Below, piece by piece: positions 10,087-19,394 of a stretch of DNA of 64,000 nucleotides. Origin of the DNA: JAAXGI01 sp965206975 (GTDB lineage: Bacteria; Gemmatimonadota; Gemmatimonadetes; Longimicrobiales; Gaopeijiaceae); the NCBI GenBank assembly GCA_965206975.1, contig OZ242253.1:1302001-1366000 (forward strand), read 5' to 3'. The notes below the pieces were generated by a model. It was given only the letters and a program-made list of their open reading frames with translations. It was not told the origin of the DNA and did not search any database. The position numbers were made by a program, and so were the translations under genes. The stretch's first letter is position 1. The number at the start of each line of letters is the position of its first letter.

Positions 10087-10440
10087 CTAGTGTAGTGTCG
10101 CTAGAGTGTCGTTAGCCCGGCTGGCCGTGGACAGGATATCCTTGACGGCGGCGGTCCACACGAAGGGTGTCGGGGTCCGGTTCCTGTCGTGGACGTAGTT
10201 CGTGATTGCCTCGACGAGTTCGTCCACGCTGTGCGCCGCGAGGTGCCTCAGTTGGCGTTGGGTCAGTTCCGAGAACAGCCGCTCGGCAAGGTTGAGCCAC
10301 GAGGCCGAGGTCGGCATGAAGTGGAAGAGCACTCGCGGGTGCTTCTCAAGCCAGGCCTTCACCCTCGCGTGCTTGTGGGTGGCGTAGTTGTCGAGGATGA
10401 AGTGGAGGGGGGTGGTTCCCACCGTCCGGCGGGAACCCAC
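10087..10440 (-). pseudogene. IS630-family transposase, 3' remnant
   Basis: The frame encodes the C-terminal half of an IS630-type DDE transposase: LDNYATHKHARVKAWL carries the second catalytic Asp, and FMPTSASWLNLAERLF carries the final Glu. The N-terminal helix-turn-helix and first catalytic Asp are missing, so it cannot be active. It lies between convergent carbonic anhydrase and PQQ dehydrogenase genes. I could not define terminal repeats or TA duplications. Confidence 0.8.
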
Positions 10441-10480
10441 ATTAGCCCAGCTGTCCCTGCGGTCCGCCTAGGTCATCGCG

Positions 10481-12550
10481 TCATGGCAGTGCCATCGCTG
10501 CGATCCCATCCCCCAGCTGAATGATCACGTACTGTTTCCCCTCGTGCATCCAGCTGGACATGCCGTACAGGGTGAAGCCTGGCAATGGGACCGCTCCAAC
10601 CCGTTCCCCCGTCCGCTTGTCGATCGCAAACAGGTGCGGCGCGTCGTCGCTGGTCTGACCGGAAGCCAGTAGCAAGTTAGGGGTTACGGTCATCGCGGCG
10701 TGTCCCTGACGTCCCCGATTCCGCTCCACACCCTGTACGCCCTGAAGCAAGGGGTGGTTGCCGATCATGTCCTGCTCCTCCTGTGGCGCGTCCCCATTGG
10801 GAATCGTCCAGAGGTGCTCTCCGGTGTTCATATCGATTGCGACGATGCGGCCGTCTGGTCCCTTCCAGATGGGAAGGCCCTCGAGCTCAGCTTCTTCTCC
10901 CCCGGGAACACTCGTCGCCACCGCTACCCAGTCGGAGTGTGTCGTTCCTGACTGTTCGAGGCCGTCCATTGGCGACTCGATTCCGGGCATCACTTGGAGT
11001 CGAAAGCAGCTGCTCATGGACGTGAGGAACATGACGCCTTCGACCGGATCGGCGACTGCTGGTCCTGTGATGTTCGTGCCGCCTCCTCCACCCGGACAAT
11101 TCCAGGCAGGCCCGGATGGATCGCCTATTGTCGTGGGCGGATTGAACATCGGATTGAAAAGATCTCGCTCTTGAGCAACCTGTAGCGCCCTTTCGTAGAT
11201 CTCGGGTGTATAGTCGATCAGGTGTTCCTGGCTCCGACCTTGGAGGTCGAAAGGGTCTGGACGGGTCGGAAACGGCTGTGTTGGCGAAAGCTGCTCGCCT
11301 GGGACGTTGGACTGTGGAACCAGACGTTCTTCGATCGGCCAGATGGGGTCACCCGTTTCCCGGTCTAGGGCGTACAGGAAGGCCTGCTTCGTGGCCTGGA
11401 AGATCCCCTTGATCTCACGACCGTCCACGGTCACGTCCATTAGGACCGGGGCCGTCGAAGTATCGTAGTTCCAGATGTCATGGTGCACCATCTGGTAGTG
11501 CCACGCGCGCTCGCCGGTCGCGACATCGAGCGCGATAATGCTCGTGCTGAACAGGTTGTCTCCCGGTGCGTGGCCCCCGTAGTAGTCGATCGTGGCCCCG
11601 TTGGTCACGATGTAGACCAGCCCCAGCTCCGGATCCGCGGACATCGGTGCCCAGGAGGAGACGTCGCCCGTCCATTCCCATGCGTCGTTCTCCCACGTCT
11701 CGTGCCCGAACTCACCCGGCCGTGGGATCACGTTGAACTTCCACTTGAAATCGCCAGTGCGCGCATCATAGGCGAGAATGTCGCCGGGGATATTCTCGAC
11801 ACGGGTCTGCAGGTAGCCCTGTTCGGCGGAGTTGCCGACGACCACGACATCGTTTACGACGATCGGCGGCGAGGATGTCGTGATGTAGCCTAGCTCGAGC
11901 GGGATCCCCACGTATGGATCGTATTCTCCGCCGTACTCGAGCCATGGTCCCCAGTCCGCGAGGATATCCGCCAGCATGTCGACGCTACCGGACGAGGGGA
12001 ATCCATCGATCGGAACTCCCTCACCCCAGTCCTCGAGAGGCTGCCCCGTTTCCGCATCTAGCGCATGTAGGAAGAACGCGGGTGTCGAAATGTAGACCAC
12101 GCCCCGTCCGTCGATTTCACCGTACGCGACGCCCTTCCCGTAGCCGGCCCGCATAGAGTACTCCCACCGGCGGGTGTTTGGCTCGGTGAAGCTCCACAAC
12201 AGCTCACCGGTCCCCGGGTCGAGAGAAACCACGTGGCGACGCTCGCCCGTTACGGTGATCAGTCTTCCATCAACGTAACTTGGAGTTGCACGAGGAGTGC
12301 TTTCGCCGAAGCTACCTGCGGTCCATCGCCAAGCAACCTCCAGTTGCTCGAAGTTCGAGGCGTTGATCTGGCCGACCGGCGTATACCGCGTATGCCAGGT
12401 GTCGCCGCCGAGATAGTGCCACTGTCCACCCTCGGTTCCCGGGCCTTGCGCCATGGCCGCGGGAGGTAGCCCTACCGCCCAACTCAGAGTCGACACCAGC
12501 CCCATCAGAAATGTGCATCTCCCACCGCCCCGCAACGTCTCTTTCTTCAT
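10481..12550 (-). CDS. Secreted PQQ-dependent dehydrogenase, paralogue
   Basis: 689 residues from the ATG (MKKETLRGGG) that follows GAGGGAGAG; a further in-frame ATG ten codons upstream lacks a site. The signal peptide ends near AAMAQ. The propeller shows the same order of motifs as the protein at 2594: SLDPGTGELLW, AYDARTGDFKW, ALDVATGERAW, HHDIWNYD, ALDRETGDPIW, AIDMNTGEHLW and AIDKRTGERV. The shared IPRPGEFGHETWENDAW stretch shows close paralogy. No heme motif is present, so electrons must pass to a separate acceptor. An IS3 remnant lies directly upstream and an IS630 remnant downstream, so the locus has been visited repeatedly by mobile DNA. Confidence 0.85.
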   Translation of the reverse strand: MKKETLRGGGRCTFLMGLVSTLSWAVGLPPAAMAQGPGTEGGQWHYLGGDTWHTRYTPVGQINASNFEQLEVAWRWTAGSFGESTPRATPSYVDGRLITVTGERRHVVSLDPGTGELLWSFTEPNTRRWEYSMRAGYGKGVAYGEIDGRGVVYISTPAFFLHALDAETGQPLEDWGEGVPIDGFPSSGSVDMLADILADWGPWLEYGGEYDPYVGIPLELGYITTSSPPIVVNDVVVVGNSAEQGYLQTRVENIPGDILAYDARTGDFKWKFNVIPRPGEFGHETWENDAWEWTGDVSSWAPMSADPELGLVYIVTNGATIDYYGGHAPGDNLFSTSIIALDVATGERAWHYQMVHHDIWNYDTSTAPVLMDVTVDGREIKGIFQATKQAFLYALDRETGDPIWPIEERLVPQSNVPGEQLSPTQPFPTRPDPFDLQGRSQEHLIDYTPEIYERALQVAQERDLFNPMFNPPTTIGDPSGPAWNCPGGGGGTNITGPAVADPVEGVMFLTSMSSCFRLQVMPGIESPMDGLEQSGTTHSDWVAVATSVPGGEEAELEGLPIWKGPDGRIVAIDMNTGEHLWTIPNGDAPQEEQDMIGNHPLLQGVQGVERNRGRQGHAAMTVTPNLLLASGQTSDDAPHLFAIDKRTGERVGAVPLPGFTLYGMSSWMHEGKQYVIIQLGDGIAAMALP

Positions 12551-12599
12551 CTCTCCCTCATCGTGGAAGAAACCCGGCAAGTCATCCGCAGGCCCGACA

Positions 12600-13095
12600 A
12601 GTTCGATCGCGGCTGTTCGATCGTCAACAAATCGTAGCCGGCGTGCGGGGGCTTCCCGGTGCGGCGGATGTGCTGGGGGAGACGTCCTGCACTCGGCACA
12701 TCATCCACATCGGGAAACTCGCCTGATTGGCTCTCACGGACTCGAACGCCGATCCGGCGCCAAGCCGGTCTCCTGAGCAAACCAGGCTGCGGCTTTTCTT
12801 AGTATCTCGTACTCCATGCACAGCTGCTCGTTCTCTCTCCGCAGCCGCCGAAATTCCTCACACCCCTGGGTTGTCGACCCGTCCTTCCTTCGCCCTTTGT
12901 CCCGGTCAGCCTGAACCACCCAGTTGCGTATCGACTGTGCCGAGGGCTCAAACTCCCGAGCAGACTCCTCCGGGCTCCTCTCCGCCCGCACCGACGCCAC
13001 CATGTGCTCCCGCAACTGCCGGCCTCGTTCTTCCGATACTGGGCTCCTTTCTCCCACGAGACGAGGCGTCCGCCGTATGGGGGCGGTCTCATGCG
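12600..13095 (-). pseudogene. IS3-family OrfA/OrfB remnant
   Basis: One frame holds most of OrfA: SPEESAREFEPSAQSIRNWV (helix-turn-helix) and the heptad RRLRRENEQLCMEYEILRKA ending AAAWFAQETG. In a neighbouring frame OrfB begins with SVRANQASFPMWMMCRVQDV, then breaks into a third frame around 12650. The DDE catalytic core of OrfB is gone. The boundaries given are approximate because no terminal repeats were found. Confidence 0.75.
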
Positions 13096-13247
13096 GTGAA
13101 CGTCTGCGGGCTCGGCTTGATCCGCCTGGTCTTGGGGTGGGGCGCTGTGGTTCGGTTGGAGTGCGCAACTGGTCTTCTGCGCTGTGATCACCTATGGTCG
13201 AGAGGTCGCCCCCGAACGATCGCATTCCACCCCCCGCTGGAGGACCT

Positions 13248-14189
13248 ATGGCGCTTCGAAGATGTGACGCCCGCGGCGCCAGCCAGGTTTCACTCACCCT
13301 GGCTCTGACGGTTCTGTGCACGGTGCCCTCCGCGGCAGTCGCACAGGAGGTGGGGCCCGCTCACGGAACGCTTGTGGTCAGCGGTGGGGGTGAGACCACG
13401 AGTCATATCATTGATCGTTTCATCGAGCTTGCCGGCGGTCCGGATGCGCCGATCGTTGTGGTCCCTACCTCCGGGCGCCAAGACGAAGACTATCACGAGT
13501 TTTGCCCCTGCCTCAGGCGCTTCCGTGAGGCGGGAGCGACGAACTTGACCGTGATGCATACCAGGGACCGGGCAGTGGCCGACACCGAGGCGTTCGTAGA
13601 GCCGCTACGGGAAGCCCGGGCCATATGGTTCAACGGGGGAAGTCACTGGCTCCACACGGACGCCTACCTCGATACTCGGGTCCACGAGGAGCTGTTTTCG
13701 CTTCTTGATCGTGGCGGGGTGATCGGGGGAGCCTCCGCCGGTGGTCATGTACAGGGCGAGATCATGAACGTGAGTCGGTCGCCTGAACGAGAATTCTCGG
13801 AGCGGAAGCTTCCCCGCGAGGATTGGCGGCGAGGGTTTGGCCTGCTTCGCGGCGTGATCATTGACGTACATGTGTTAGCCAGAAACAGACACTTCGATAT
13901 GATCGGAGTCATGAAGCAGCACCCCGGCATGCTCGGTATAGCCATAGATGAGAACACGGCGATTGTGGTTGAAGACGACAAATTTGAAGTAATCGGCACC
14001 AGCTACGTGATCATTCATGACAGCGAGCGTCCGATTCCCCCTGACCCTCCGGAGACAGGACGGACGGTCGGGGGGCCATTCTACTTCCTACGACCCGGCG
14101 ACACATACGATTTAGTAACTAGGGAGGCGTTCCGACCCGCCAGCTCTGAGGAACCGATCGCCCGACTGGCTCCAACGAACACTCCGTGA
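13248..14189 (+). CDS. Secreted cyanophycinase-like S51 peptidase
   Basis: 313 residues from the ATG after GGAGG (MALRRCDARG); an earlier in-frame start adds 18 poorly conserved residues. A signal peptide ends near AAVAQ. The remainder is a class I glutamine-amidotransferase-like fold of the S51 family. GTLVVSGGGE starts the first strand, IWFNGGSHW precedes the active site, and the nucleophile elbow GGASAGG has Ser163. Cyanophycinases and relatives cleave beta-linked aspartyl peptides, so a role in extracellular peptide or polyamide breakdown is inferred. It is followed by a secreted gamma-glutamyltransferase in the same direction, though 409 bases and a strong hairpin separate them. Confidence 0.8.
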   Translation: MALRRCDARGASQVSLTLALTVLCTVPSAAVAQEVGPAHGTLVVSGGGETTSHIIDRFIELAGGPDAPIVVVPTSGRQDEDYHEFCPCLRRFREAGATNLTVMHTRDRAVADTEAFVEPLREARAIWFNGGSHWLHTDAYLDTRVHEELFSLLDRGGVIGGASAGGHVQGEIMNVSRSPEREFSERKLPREDWRRGFGLLRGVIIDVHVLARNRHFDMIGVMKQHPGMLGIAIDENTAIVVEDDKFEVIGTSYVIIHDSERPIPPDPPETGRTVGGPFYFLRPGDTYDLVTREAFRPASSEEPIARLAPTNTP

Positions 14190-14598
14190 AGAAGCCTCAC
14201 TTCAAGGGGCGCACATCACTTCGACCCGAAAGCCGTCTCGTCACTCCTGCCCTCGGGTGCTTTCGGTAGTCGACACGTGTGCCGTGACCGGTGAGATTAC
14301 TGGACGCAAATCTCGCCCGAATGAGCACACCCCGCCTTACTTCTCCGAGATTCTAGCGTCGCTCGGCTACCCAATCTTGCGGGTCGACCCGGACGGAGCC
14401 CGGCCGTAGTAGGCTCTGCCGCCCGACTTCAGGGGAGTCGGGCGGCAGAGCGAGACCGCCCGCTGAACGTTGGACAACGCGGCTGGCCGAGAGCTATGGT
14501 GGGGTGGTCGTCCACCCCGTGCGTGCCCCGTCAGGGTGCGAGTGAGTGAAGCCGTCAAAGTAAGTCGTGCAAGATGTGAGAACGGAGGCGAGAGAGCG
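14190..14598. other. Intergenic before gamma-glutamyltransferase
   Basis: 409 bases between the cyanophycinase-like gene and the gamma-glutamyltransferase. Besides the hairpin at 14413-14451, no gene or known RNA is seen. Confidence 0.4.
14413..14451 (+). terminator. Perfect 16-bp hairpin, possible terminator or leader
   Basis: GCTCTGCCGCCCGACT pairs without mismatch to its complement across a seven-base loop. No T-run follows, so it may be a factor-dependent terminator, an mRNA-end stabiliser or a 5' leader structure of the downstream gene, whose start is about 150 bases on. Stem and spacing are seen directly; the function is a guess. Confidence 0.4.
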
Positions 14599-16449
14599 AT
14601 GAACGACAGGAGCAGATTGTTTTCGTGCGTAATGACCGGCGCCGTAGTCCTGGGGCTTTCAGCCCCTCCGGTGCTCTTGGCGCAGAACCGCCAGGAGCAG
14701 GTGCATCCGGATGCCGCGGGTCCAGCGGCTCAGTCACTAGCCGTGCATCGGCCCGCTGTCCAATTCGTGCATGGCGGGGTCACTGCCGGGCACCCGCTTG
14801 CATCGATGGCCGGACTGAGGATCCTGCTCCAGGGAGGGAATGCCGCCGACGCGGCTGTGGCGACCTTGTCGACGCTGCATGTAATGAGACCCCAGAGCTC
14901 GGGCACCGGTGGGAACGGGTTCTTTACGATCTATGACAAGGCGACCGATCGCGTTTACTCGCTGGGCGCGACCGGTGCTGCCCCGATGGCAATCGATCCG
15001 GGGCAGATGACGCGCGAGTCACTCAACCACGGAATTCACGCTGGGGTCGTCCCGGGGTTGTTCGGAGGCTGGGTTGCAGTTCTCGACCGGTTCGGAACCA
15101 TGAGCTTGTCGGAGGTGCTCGAGGCCGCAATCGATTACGCAGAGAACGGCCACCCGATCGAGGAGTCCGTTGTCCGTTCGATCGCCGGCGCGCGGGAGCG
15201 GTTCGAGCAGTTCCCCACCAGCGCGAGTTTCTTCCTACCTGGCGGGAAAGTGCCGGAGCCGGGAGAGATGTTCCGGATGACCGACTTGGCGAACACCTTC
15301 AAGAAAGTGGTGGAAGCCGAGCAGCAGGCACTCAGAGCTGGCAAGAGCCGTTCCGAGGCGCTACAGGCCGCCTTCGACCACTTCTACAAGGGCGACATCG
15401 CCCAGCACATGGCCCGCTTCTACCAGGAAAGCGGTGGCGACTTCTCTCTCGAGGATTTCGCCGCGTACGAGCCGATCTGGGCCGAGCCGGTGCACACGAC
15501 CTTTCGGGGCTACGACATCTACTCGAGCCCGTCGACGTCCCGAGGGGGCTTCGAGGTCGCCATGCAGTTGAATCTGGTGGAAGGTTTCGACCTCAAGTCG
15601 CTCGGTCACAACAGCGCAGAGGTACTCCACCTCCTTGCGGAGGCGATAAAGGTGGCCAAGTCCGACATCTACCACTATGTGGCGGACCCGGAGTACACCG
15701 ATATTCCGGCGGCCGGACTGCTATCGAAAGAGTACGCAGCCGAGCGGCGTAGCCTGATCAGCCGGCGGATGGCGATGTCCTATCCTGAGGCTGGCCACCC
15801 CGGCGATGTCTCGGCGTCGATTCGCACGCCTCGCGGACCGCAGTTCGATGAACTCGCGGAGGTAGGCGGCACGACCAGCTTCTCCGTGGCCGACCAGTTC
15901 GGAAACGTGATCAGCGTCACGCCGACCCACGGAGGAGGCTTCGGTACTGGAGTGGTTGTGGGCAACACCGGCCTGCTGTTCAACAACGGAACCCGGATCG
16001 GCTCGACATCGCCCTATCCGGACGATGTCAACTACGTCCGTGGTGGACAGATTCCACTGCTGAACAACTCGCCGGTCATCGTCATGAGGGACGGTGAATT
16101 TGTCCTCGCCATTGGATCCCCCGGCGGCGAGACCATCGGCCAGACACAGTTCCAGACGGTGCTGAACGTCCTGGAGTTCGGGATGTCGATTCAAGAGGCG
16201 GTAGCGGCCCCACGGTTCGTCCTCACCGCAGAGCCGAACTTCTACTTCCCAGGTGCAGAGATTGCGCTGAACCTCGAGAACCGTGTTGCCCCGGCGGTCG
16301 CCAGCGCGTTGTTGGACATGGGGCACAACGTGGAGCTGGCGGCGCCCTACAGCTTGGGCAGCAACCAGGGGATCCTTCGGGATGCCGAAACCGGGACCCT
16401 GTCGGCCGGCGCGGATCCCCGGCGGGTCGGCTACGCAGTGGGTTGGTGA
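14599..16449 (+). CDS. ggt: Secreted gamma-glutamyltransferase
   Basis: 616 residues from the ATG (MNDRSRLFSC) behind GGAGG. The signal peptide ends near VLLAQ. Ntn-hydrolase features of gamma-glutamyltranspeptidase are in order: GGNAADAAVA (79-88), SGTGGNGFF (101-109), and the autoprocessing nucleophile Thr425 in GGTTSFSVAD. The small-subunit motif NNSP and the glycine-rich SPGGETIG loop follow. The precursor self-cleaves before Thr425 into two subunits in the periplasm, where it hydrolyses or transfers gamma-glutamyl groups of glutathione and peptides. Together with the S51 peptidase upstream it suggests use of unusual glutamyl and aspartyl amide bonds. Confidence 0.9.
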   Translation: MNDRSRLFSCVMTGAVVLGLSAPPVLLAQNRQEQVHPDAAGPAAQSLAVHRPAVQFVHGGVTAGHPLASMAGLRILLQGGNAADAAVATLSTLHVMRPQSSGTGGNGFFTIYDKATDRVYSLGATGAAPMAIDPGQMTRESLNHGIHAGVVPGLFGGWVAVLDRFGTMSLSEVLEAAIDYAENGHPIEESVVRSIAGARERFEQFPTSASFFLPGGKVPEPGEMFRMTDLANTFKKVVEAEQQALRAGKSRSEALQAAFDHFYKGDIAQHMARFYQESGGDFSLEDFAAYEPIWAEPVHTTFRGYDIYSSPSTSRGGFEVAMQLNLVEGFDLKSLGHNSAEVLHLLAEAIKVAKSDIYHYVADPEYTDIPAAGLLSKEYAAERRSLISRRMAMSYPEAGHPGDVSASIRTPRGPQFDELAEVGGTTSFSVADQFGNVISVTPTHGGGFGTGVVVGNTGLLFNNGTRIGSTSPYPDDVNYVRGGQIPLLNNSPVIVMRDGEFVLAIGSPGGETIGQTQFQTVLNVLEFGMSIQEAVAAPRFVLTAEPNFYFPGAEIALNLENRVAPAVASALLDMGHNVELAAPYSLGSNQGILRDAETGTLSAGADPRRVGYAVGW

Positions 16450-16909
16450 GGGGGACCGCCGGGCGAAGGCAGCTGCCTCCTCGGTAGGAGGCTAGAGTTT
16501 TAGCTCGTGACGGCGACCGGGGTAGCGGTCGAGTGGGTGGCCATGGTCGTGACCCTGGCGCGTCGGCCGGGCTTGAAGCATCGCAACCGGCGGGTTGGGG
16601 GATACCGCTTCCATAACGACGGACCGGTCCGCCGGGAAGTGGAATACTTCATCCCGGAATTCAGCTCCCACGAGACATTGCCGATCGAAGACTGCTGCGT
16701 CATCGGCGCTGAGGCAGGCTACGCTGGAATGGATTGCGGCCTGTTATGGGAGCGGAACAGCGATCCAGCGGCGATCACCTCAGTCGCTTCCTGTTTCCAG
16801 CGGAGTCTCAGCGCACCAAGGTGAACGATGGACCCGCCAGGCCGTTCTTGGATTCCGAGGGATCGAGGGTGGGGAAAGGCTAGCCATTGAATTGCGGAAA
16901 GGAGGCACC
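16450..16909. other. Intergenic, possibly decayed coding DNA
   Basis: 460 bases between ggt and the leuC start. A plus frame at 16507-16824 reads fairly protein-like toward its end (EYFIPEFSSHETLPIEDC), but I do not recognise it. It may be a relic or chance. The strong leuC ribosome-binding site lies at the right edge. Confidence 0.3.
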
Positions 16910-16933
16910 ATGAGGAGAAGAGACTTCATTAAG
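16910..16933 (+). pseudogene. leuC: leuC 5' end with Tat-type start, cut by IS
   Basis: Eight codons, MRRRDFIK, following a near-perfect AAAGGAGG site five bases before the ATG. The last five bases (TTAAG, 16929-16933) are repeated immediately after the insertion at 18589-18593. Joined to the next fragment at 18594 the frame continues without interruption as TSVGAGFAAS, giving a canonical twin-arginine signal core (RRDFIK then a small hydrophobic run). The piece alone cannot make a product. Confidence 0.85.
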
Positions 16934-18588
16934 CCCGGATCCTGCAGGGAGAGGAGAAATAGGGGACTGAGGGGTGTGGCTGGGAGGGGAGGGGAAGTTG
17001 GCGGGGAAAGGGGGGCTGACGGAGGGAAATGAGGCAGCTCGGACGTGTGGTTTTGAGCGGGCGAGGCGGTGTTGGACGGACGGGGAGCAAGCCCGGAGGA
17101 TGGGGCCTGGAGGAATGCGGGGCGGGAGTAGTCAGGCTGGGAGAGGAGGCGGGAGTCCGGAGGCGAGGCGTCTGAGAGCGAGGAGGATATGGGGTCTGGC
17201 GGGATCGTCACGGAGCAACTGGACGTAGAGCTTGCGGCTGTGGCGAGTGAGCTTGGCGGGCAAGCGGAGGAGCCAGAGCCGGAGGCGGTTGGGTTGAGCT
17301 GTGCGCCAGGCTCCGGAGAGGGCGGTGGTCCTGAGTGTGTGGAGGAGCTGGTAGGCGATGGCGCCGAGGGCCCAGAGGAGCGCGTTGCCATCGAGGTCAT
17401 CGATGGCGGTGGCCCCTGCTCCGAGCTGGCCGAGTTCCTTGATCCTCTGTTCGACGACAGCGCCCTGGTTGTAGCGGCGCCAGGCGGTGAGGACGTGGAT
17501 GCCTTCGATGTTGGTGAGTACGTGAGCGCTTAGTGGGACTTCGTAGGTGTCGAGCGCGAGGGTGTCTGGGCCTTGGAGCGGACGCCGTGTGTGGAGCGAG
17601 AGAAGACGGACGCCCCACAGACAGCCGGAGGTGGTCCAGAGCTCATGACCGGGGAAGATGTGCTCACCCTTGCGAGAGCGACGCCAGGGCTGGTGGTGGT
17701 CGGCAAGCCAGCGGTGGGCAGGGAGCTTGAGCAGGAAACGGACCTCGAGGTCATCGAGGGTCCGTACCATGGATCGGCTGAAGAAGCCCTTGTCGAGACG
17801 CACGGTGATGGTCTCGACCCCCACGGAGCGCAGGCGCCCCACCAAGTCGGTGATCCACGCCTCGGCCCCCGCGGCGGTGGGGGCGTTGCCCGGGCGCCAA
17901 CGGATGCCCATACAGTCTCCCGTCTCCTGAACGAAGGCCAGAAGCGGATGGTGCGACGGTCGACCGGGCTTGTGCGGATTGTAGCCCCGCTCGGCGCCCA
18001 CTTGCTTGCGTCCGTAGCGCACGCTGACGGTGGAGTCGAGGGTCAGGGTCAGCGCCCGGGGCACGCCCCCCAGTCTCCAGCGCCGGCACACGATGTGCCA
18101 CAGGAGTTCGTCGAGGAGGGGCACGAGCGGCTCACCTGCGCGGCGCAACCAGCGTCCGAACGTGGTGGGATCGGGCAGGCGAGTCCAGCCGAACAGGCGT
18201 CGAATGCCGCGCCGGTCCAGGAGCGGCAAATCGTCGAGCACGCGGCCACCGTAGAGCAGAAGCACGACCCACACCTCGACCATCAGGCTGGGACGGAAGA
18301 AGCCGGCAAGCCCTTCGCTCCGACGGTCGATCCAGGAGCCCAGGCCCATGCCGTCCCACAGATACCGGACCAGAATCAGCCCGCCTCCATCGGTCAGATC
18401 CCGGGCGCTGTGACGAATCCGTAGCGGGGAGCCCTCACCTTGTACATGGGGCCGAGAACAGATACGATGGTTGCGCACCGTCTGGGTGCCTTTTGTGGCG
18501 AGGAACCTTCTTGGACGAAGTGCCCTCAACCTAAGGCCTTAGACGGTGTTTTTCTTCCCTATGCTCCTCCCCTCATGCAGGATCCGGG
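16934..18588 (-). mobile_element. IS1380-type insertion sequence, copy 1
   Basis: 1,655-bp element with terminal inverted repeats beginning CCCGGATCCTGCA at both ends (left end 16934, right end read on the complement from 18588). It is flanked by the 5-bp direct repeat TTAAG (16929-16933 and 18589-18593). It carries one transposase gene on the minus strand, opposite to the interrupted leuC. The full-length frame, intact ends and exact target duplication point to a recent insertion. Confidence 0.92.
17132..18529 (-). CDS. IS1380-family DDE transposase, copy 1
   Basis: 465 residues, apparently intact. DDE-type features: TLDSTVSVRYG (first Asp, about 167), VRLDKGFFS (second Asp, about 245), and the C-terminal RRYNQGAVVEQRIKELGQ carrying the Glu of the Y-E signature. 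The annotated start is a TTG near the left end of the transcript. Starts further in, such as a GTG just ahead of RNHRICSR or near VQGEGSPL, would fit known family N-termini at least as well. It differs from copy 2 by about 19 substitutions and one missing Asn. Confidence 0.9.
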   Translation of the reverse strand: MRALRPRRFLATKGTQTVRNHRICSRPHVQGEGSPLRIRHSARDLTDGGGLILVRYLWDGMGLGSWIDRRSEGLAGFFRPSLMVEVWVVLLLYGGRVLDDLPLLDRRGIRRLFGWTRLPDPTTFGRWLRRAGEPLVPLLDELLWHIVCRRWRLGGVPRALTLTLDSTVSVRYGRKQVGAERGYNPHKPGRPSHHPLLAFVQETGDCMGIRWRPGNAPTAAGAEAWITDLVGRLRSVGVETITVRLDKGFFSRSMVRTLDDLEVRFLLKLPAHRWLADHHQPWRRSRKGEHIFPGHELWTTSGCLWGVRLLSLHTRRPLQGPDTLALDTYEVPLSAHVLTNIEGIHVLTAWRRYNQGAVVEQRIKELGQLGAGATAIDDLDGNALLWALGAIAYQLLHTLRTTALSGAWRTAQPNRLRLWLLRLPAKLTRHSRKLYVQLLRDDPARPHILLALRRLASGLPPPLPA

Positions 18589-18593
18589 TTAAG

Positions 18594-19394
18594 ACATCGG
18601 TAGGGGCGGGGTTCGCGGCCTCGACTCCCTTCCCGGCCTCCTTCGATCTGCTCGCGTCACGAAGATCCCAGGAAGCCAGGACCCTGTACGGCAAGATCTG
18701 GGATGTGCATGTGGTAGCGAACCTCGGAGGCGACACAGATCTGCTCGTCGTCGACCGGAATATCATGTTTGATGGTGGTCCCGCCACCGTGCGCGGCATG
18801 CTTGAGGAAGGTCTCGTCATCGCGAGCCCGCAACACAACTGGGCCGTGTGCGACCATACCGTTTCCACTTCGCCGGACAGGTATACCGACCGCTCGCTCA
18901 ACCGCGGAAACGATTTTGAGCTATTCGTCGAGTATGCTGAGGAGTTGCGGGAGATGGGTATCCAAGCCTTTGGCATCGACGATCCCCGAAATGGTATCCA
19001 GCACGTCGTTGGCCCTGAAACGGGGTTGACTCTCCCAGGCATGGTGGTCGTGGGGGGCGACAGCCACACATGCACGCATGGCGCTATGGGCTGTATCTCC
19101 TGGGGAGGAGAGGGTGGACGGAACGTTCTACTCACGGGGACAGTCATCAGGGAACGCGCAAGACCGATGCGCATCACGATAGAGGGTACGCTCGGCCCTT
19201 CGATTCGGGCGAAGGACGTCATTCTGTACATTATCGGTGAACTCGGTGCGGCAGCAGGTAACGGCTATGCGGTGGAATACGCTGGGCCCGTCGTGTGTGC
19301 CATGAGCGTTGAGAGCCGCTTGACTCTGTGTAATCTCGCCGTCGAAATGTCTTCCGCGACGGGCATGGTGGCTCCCGACGACACTACATATGAA
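18594..19394 (+). pseudogene. leuC: leuC middle fragment (3-isopropylmalate dehydratase large subunit)
   Basis: 267 codons between the two insertions. After the end of the Tat-like leader (TSVGAGFAAS, then FDLLASRRSQEA) comes the LeuC N-terminus TLYGKIWDVHVV, followed by HNWAVCDHTVSTSP, GPETGLTLPGMVVVGGDSHT, THGAMGC and SRLTLCNLAVEMSSATGMV. These match successive conserved blocks of the LeuC/aconitase family. The last five bases (ATGAA) are duplicated after the second element. Start codons available inside this piece would remove the whole N-terminal block, so it is unlikely to be functional by itself. Confidence 0.9.
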
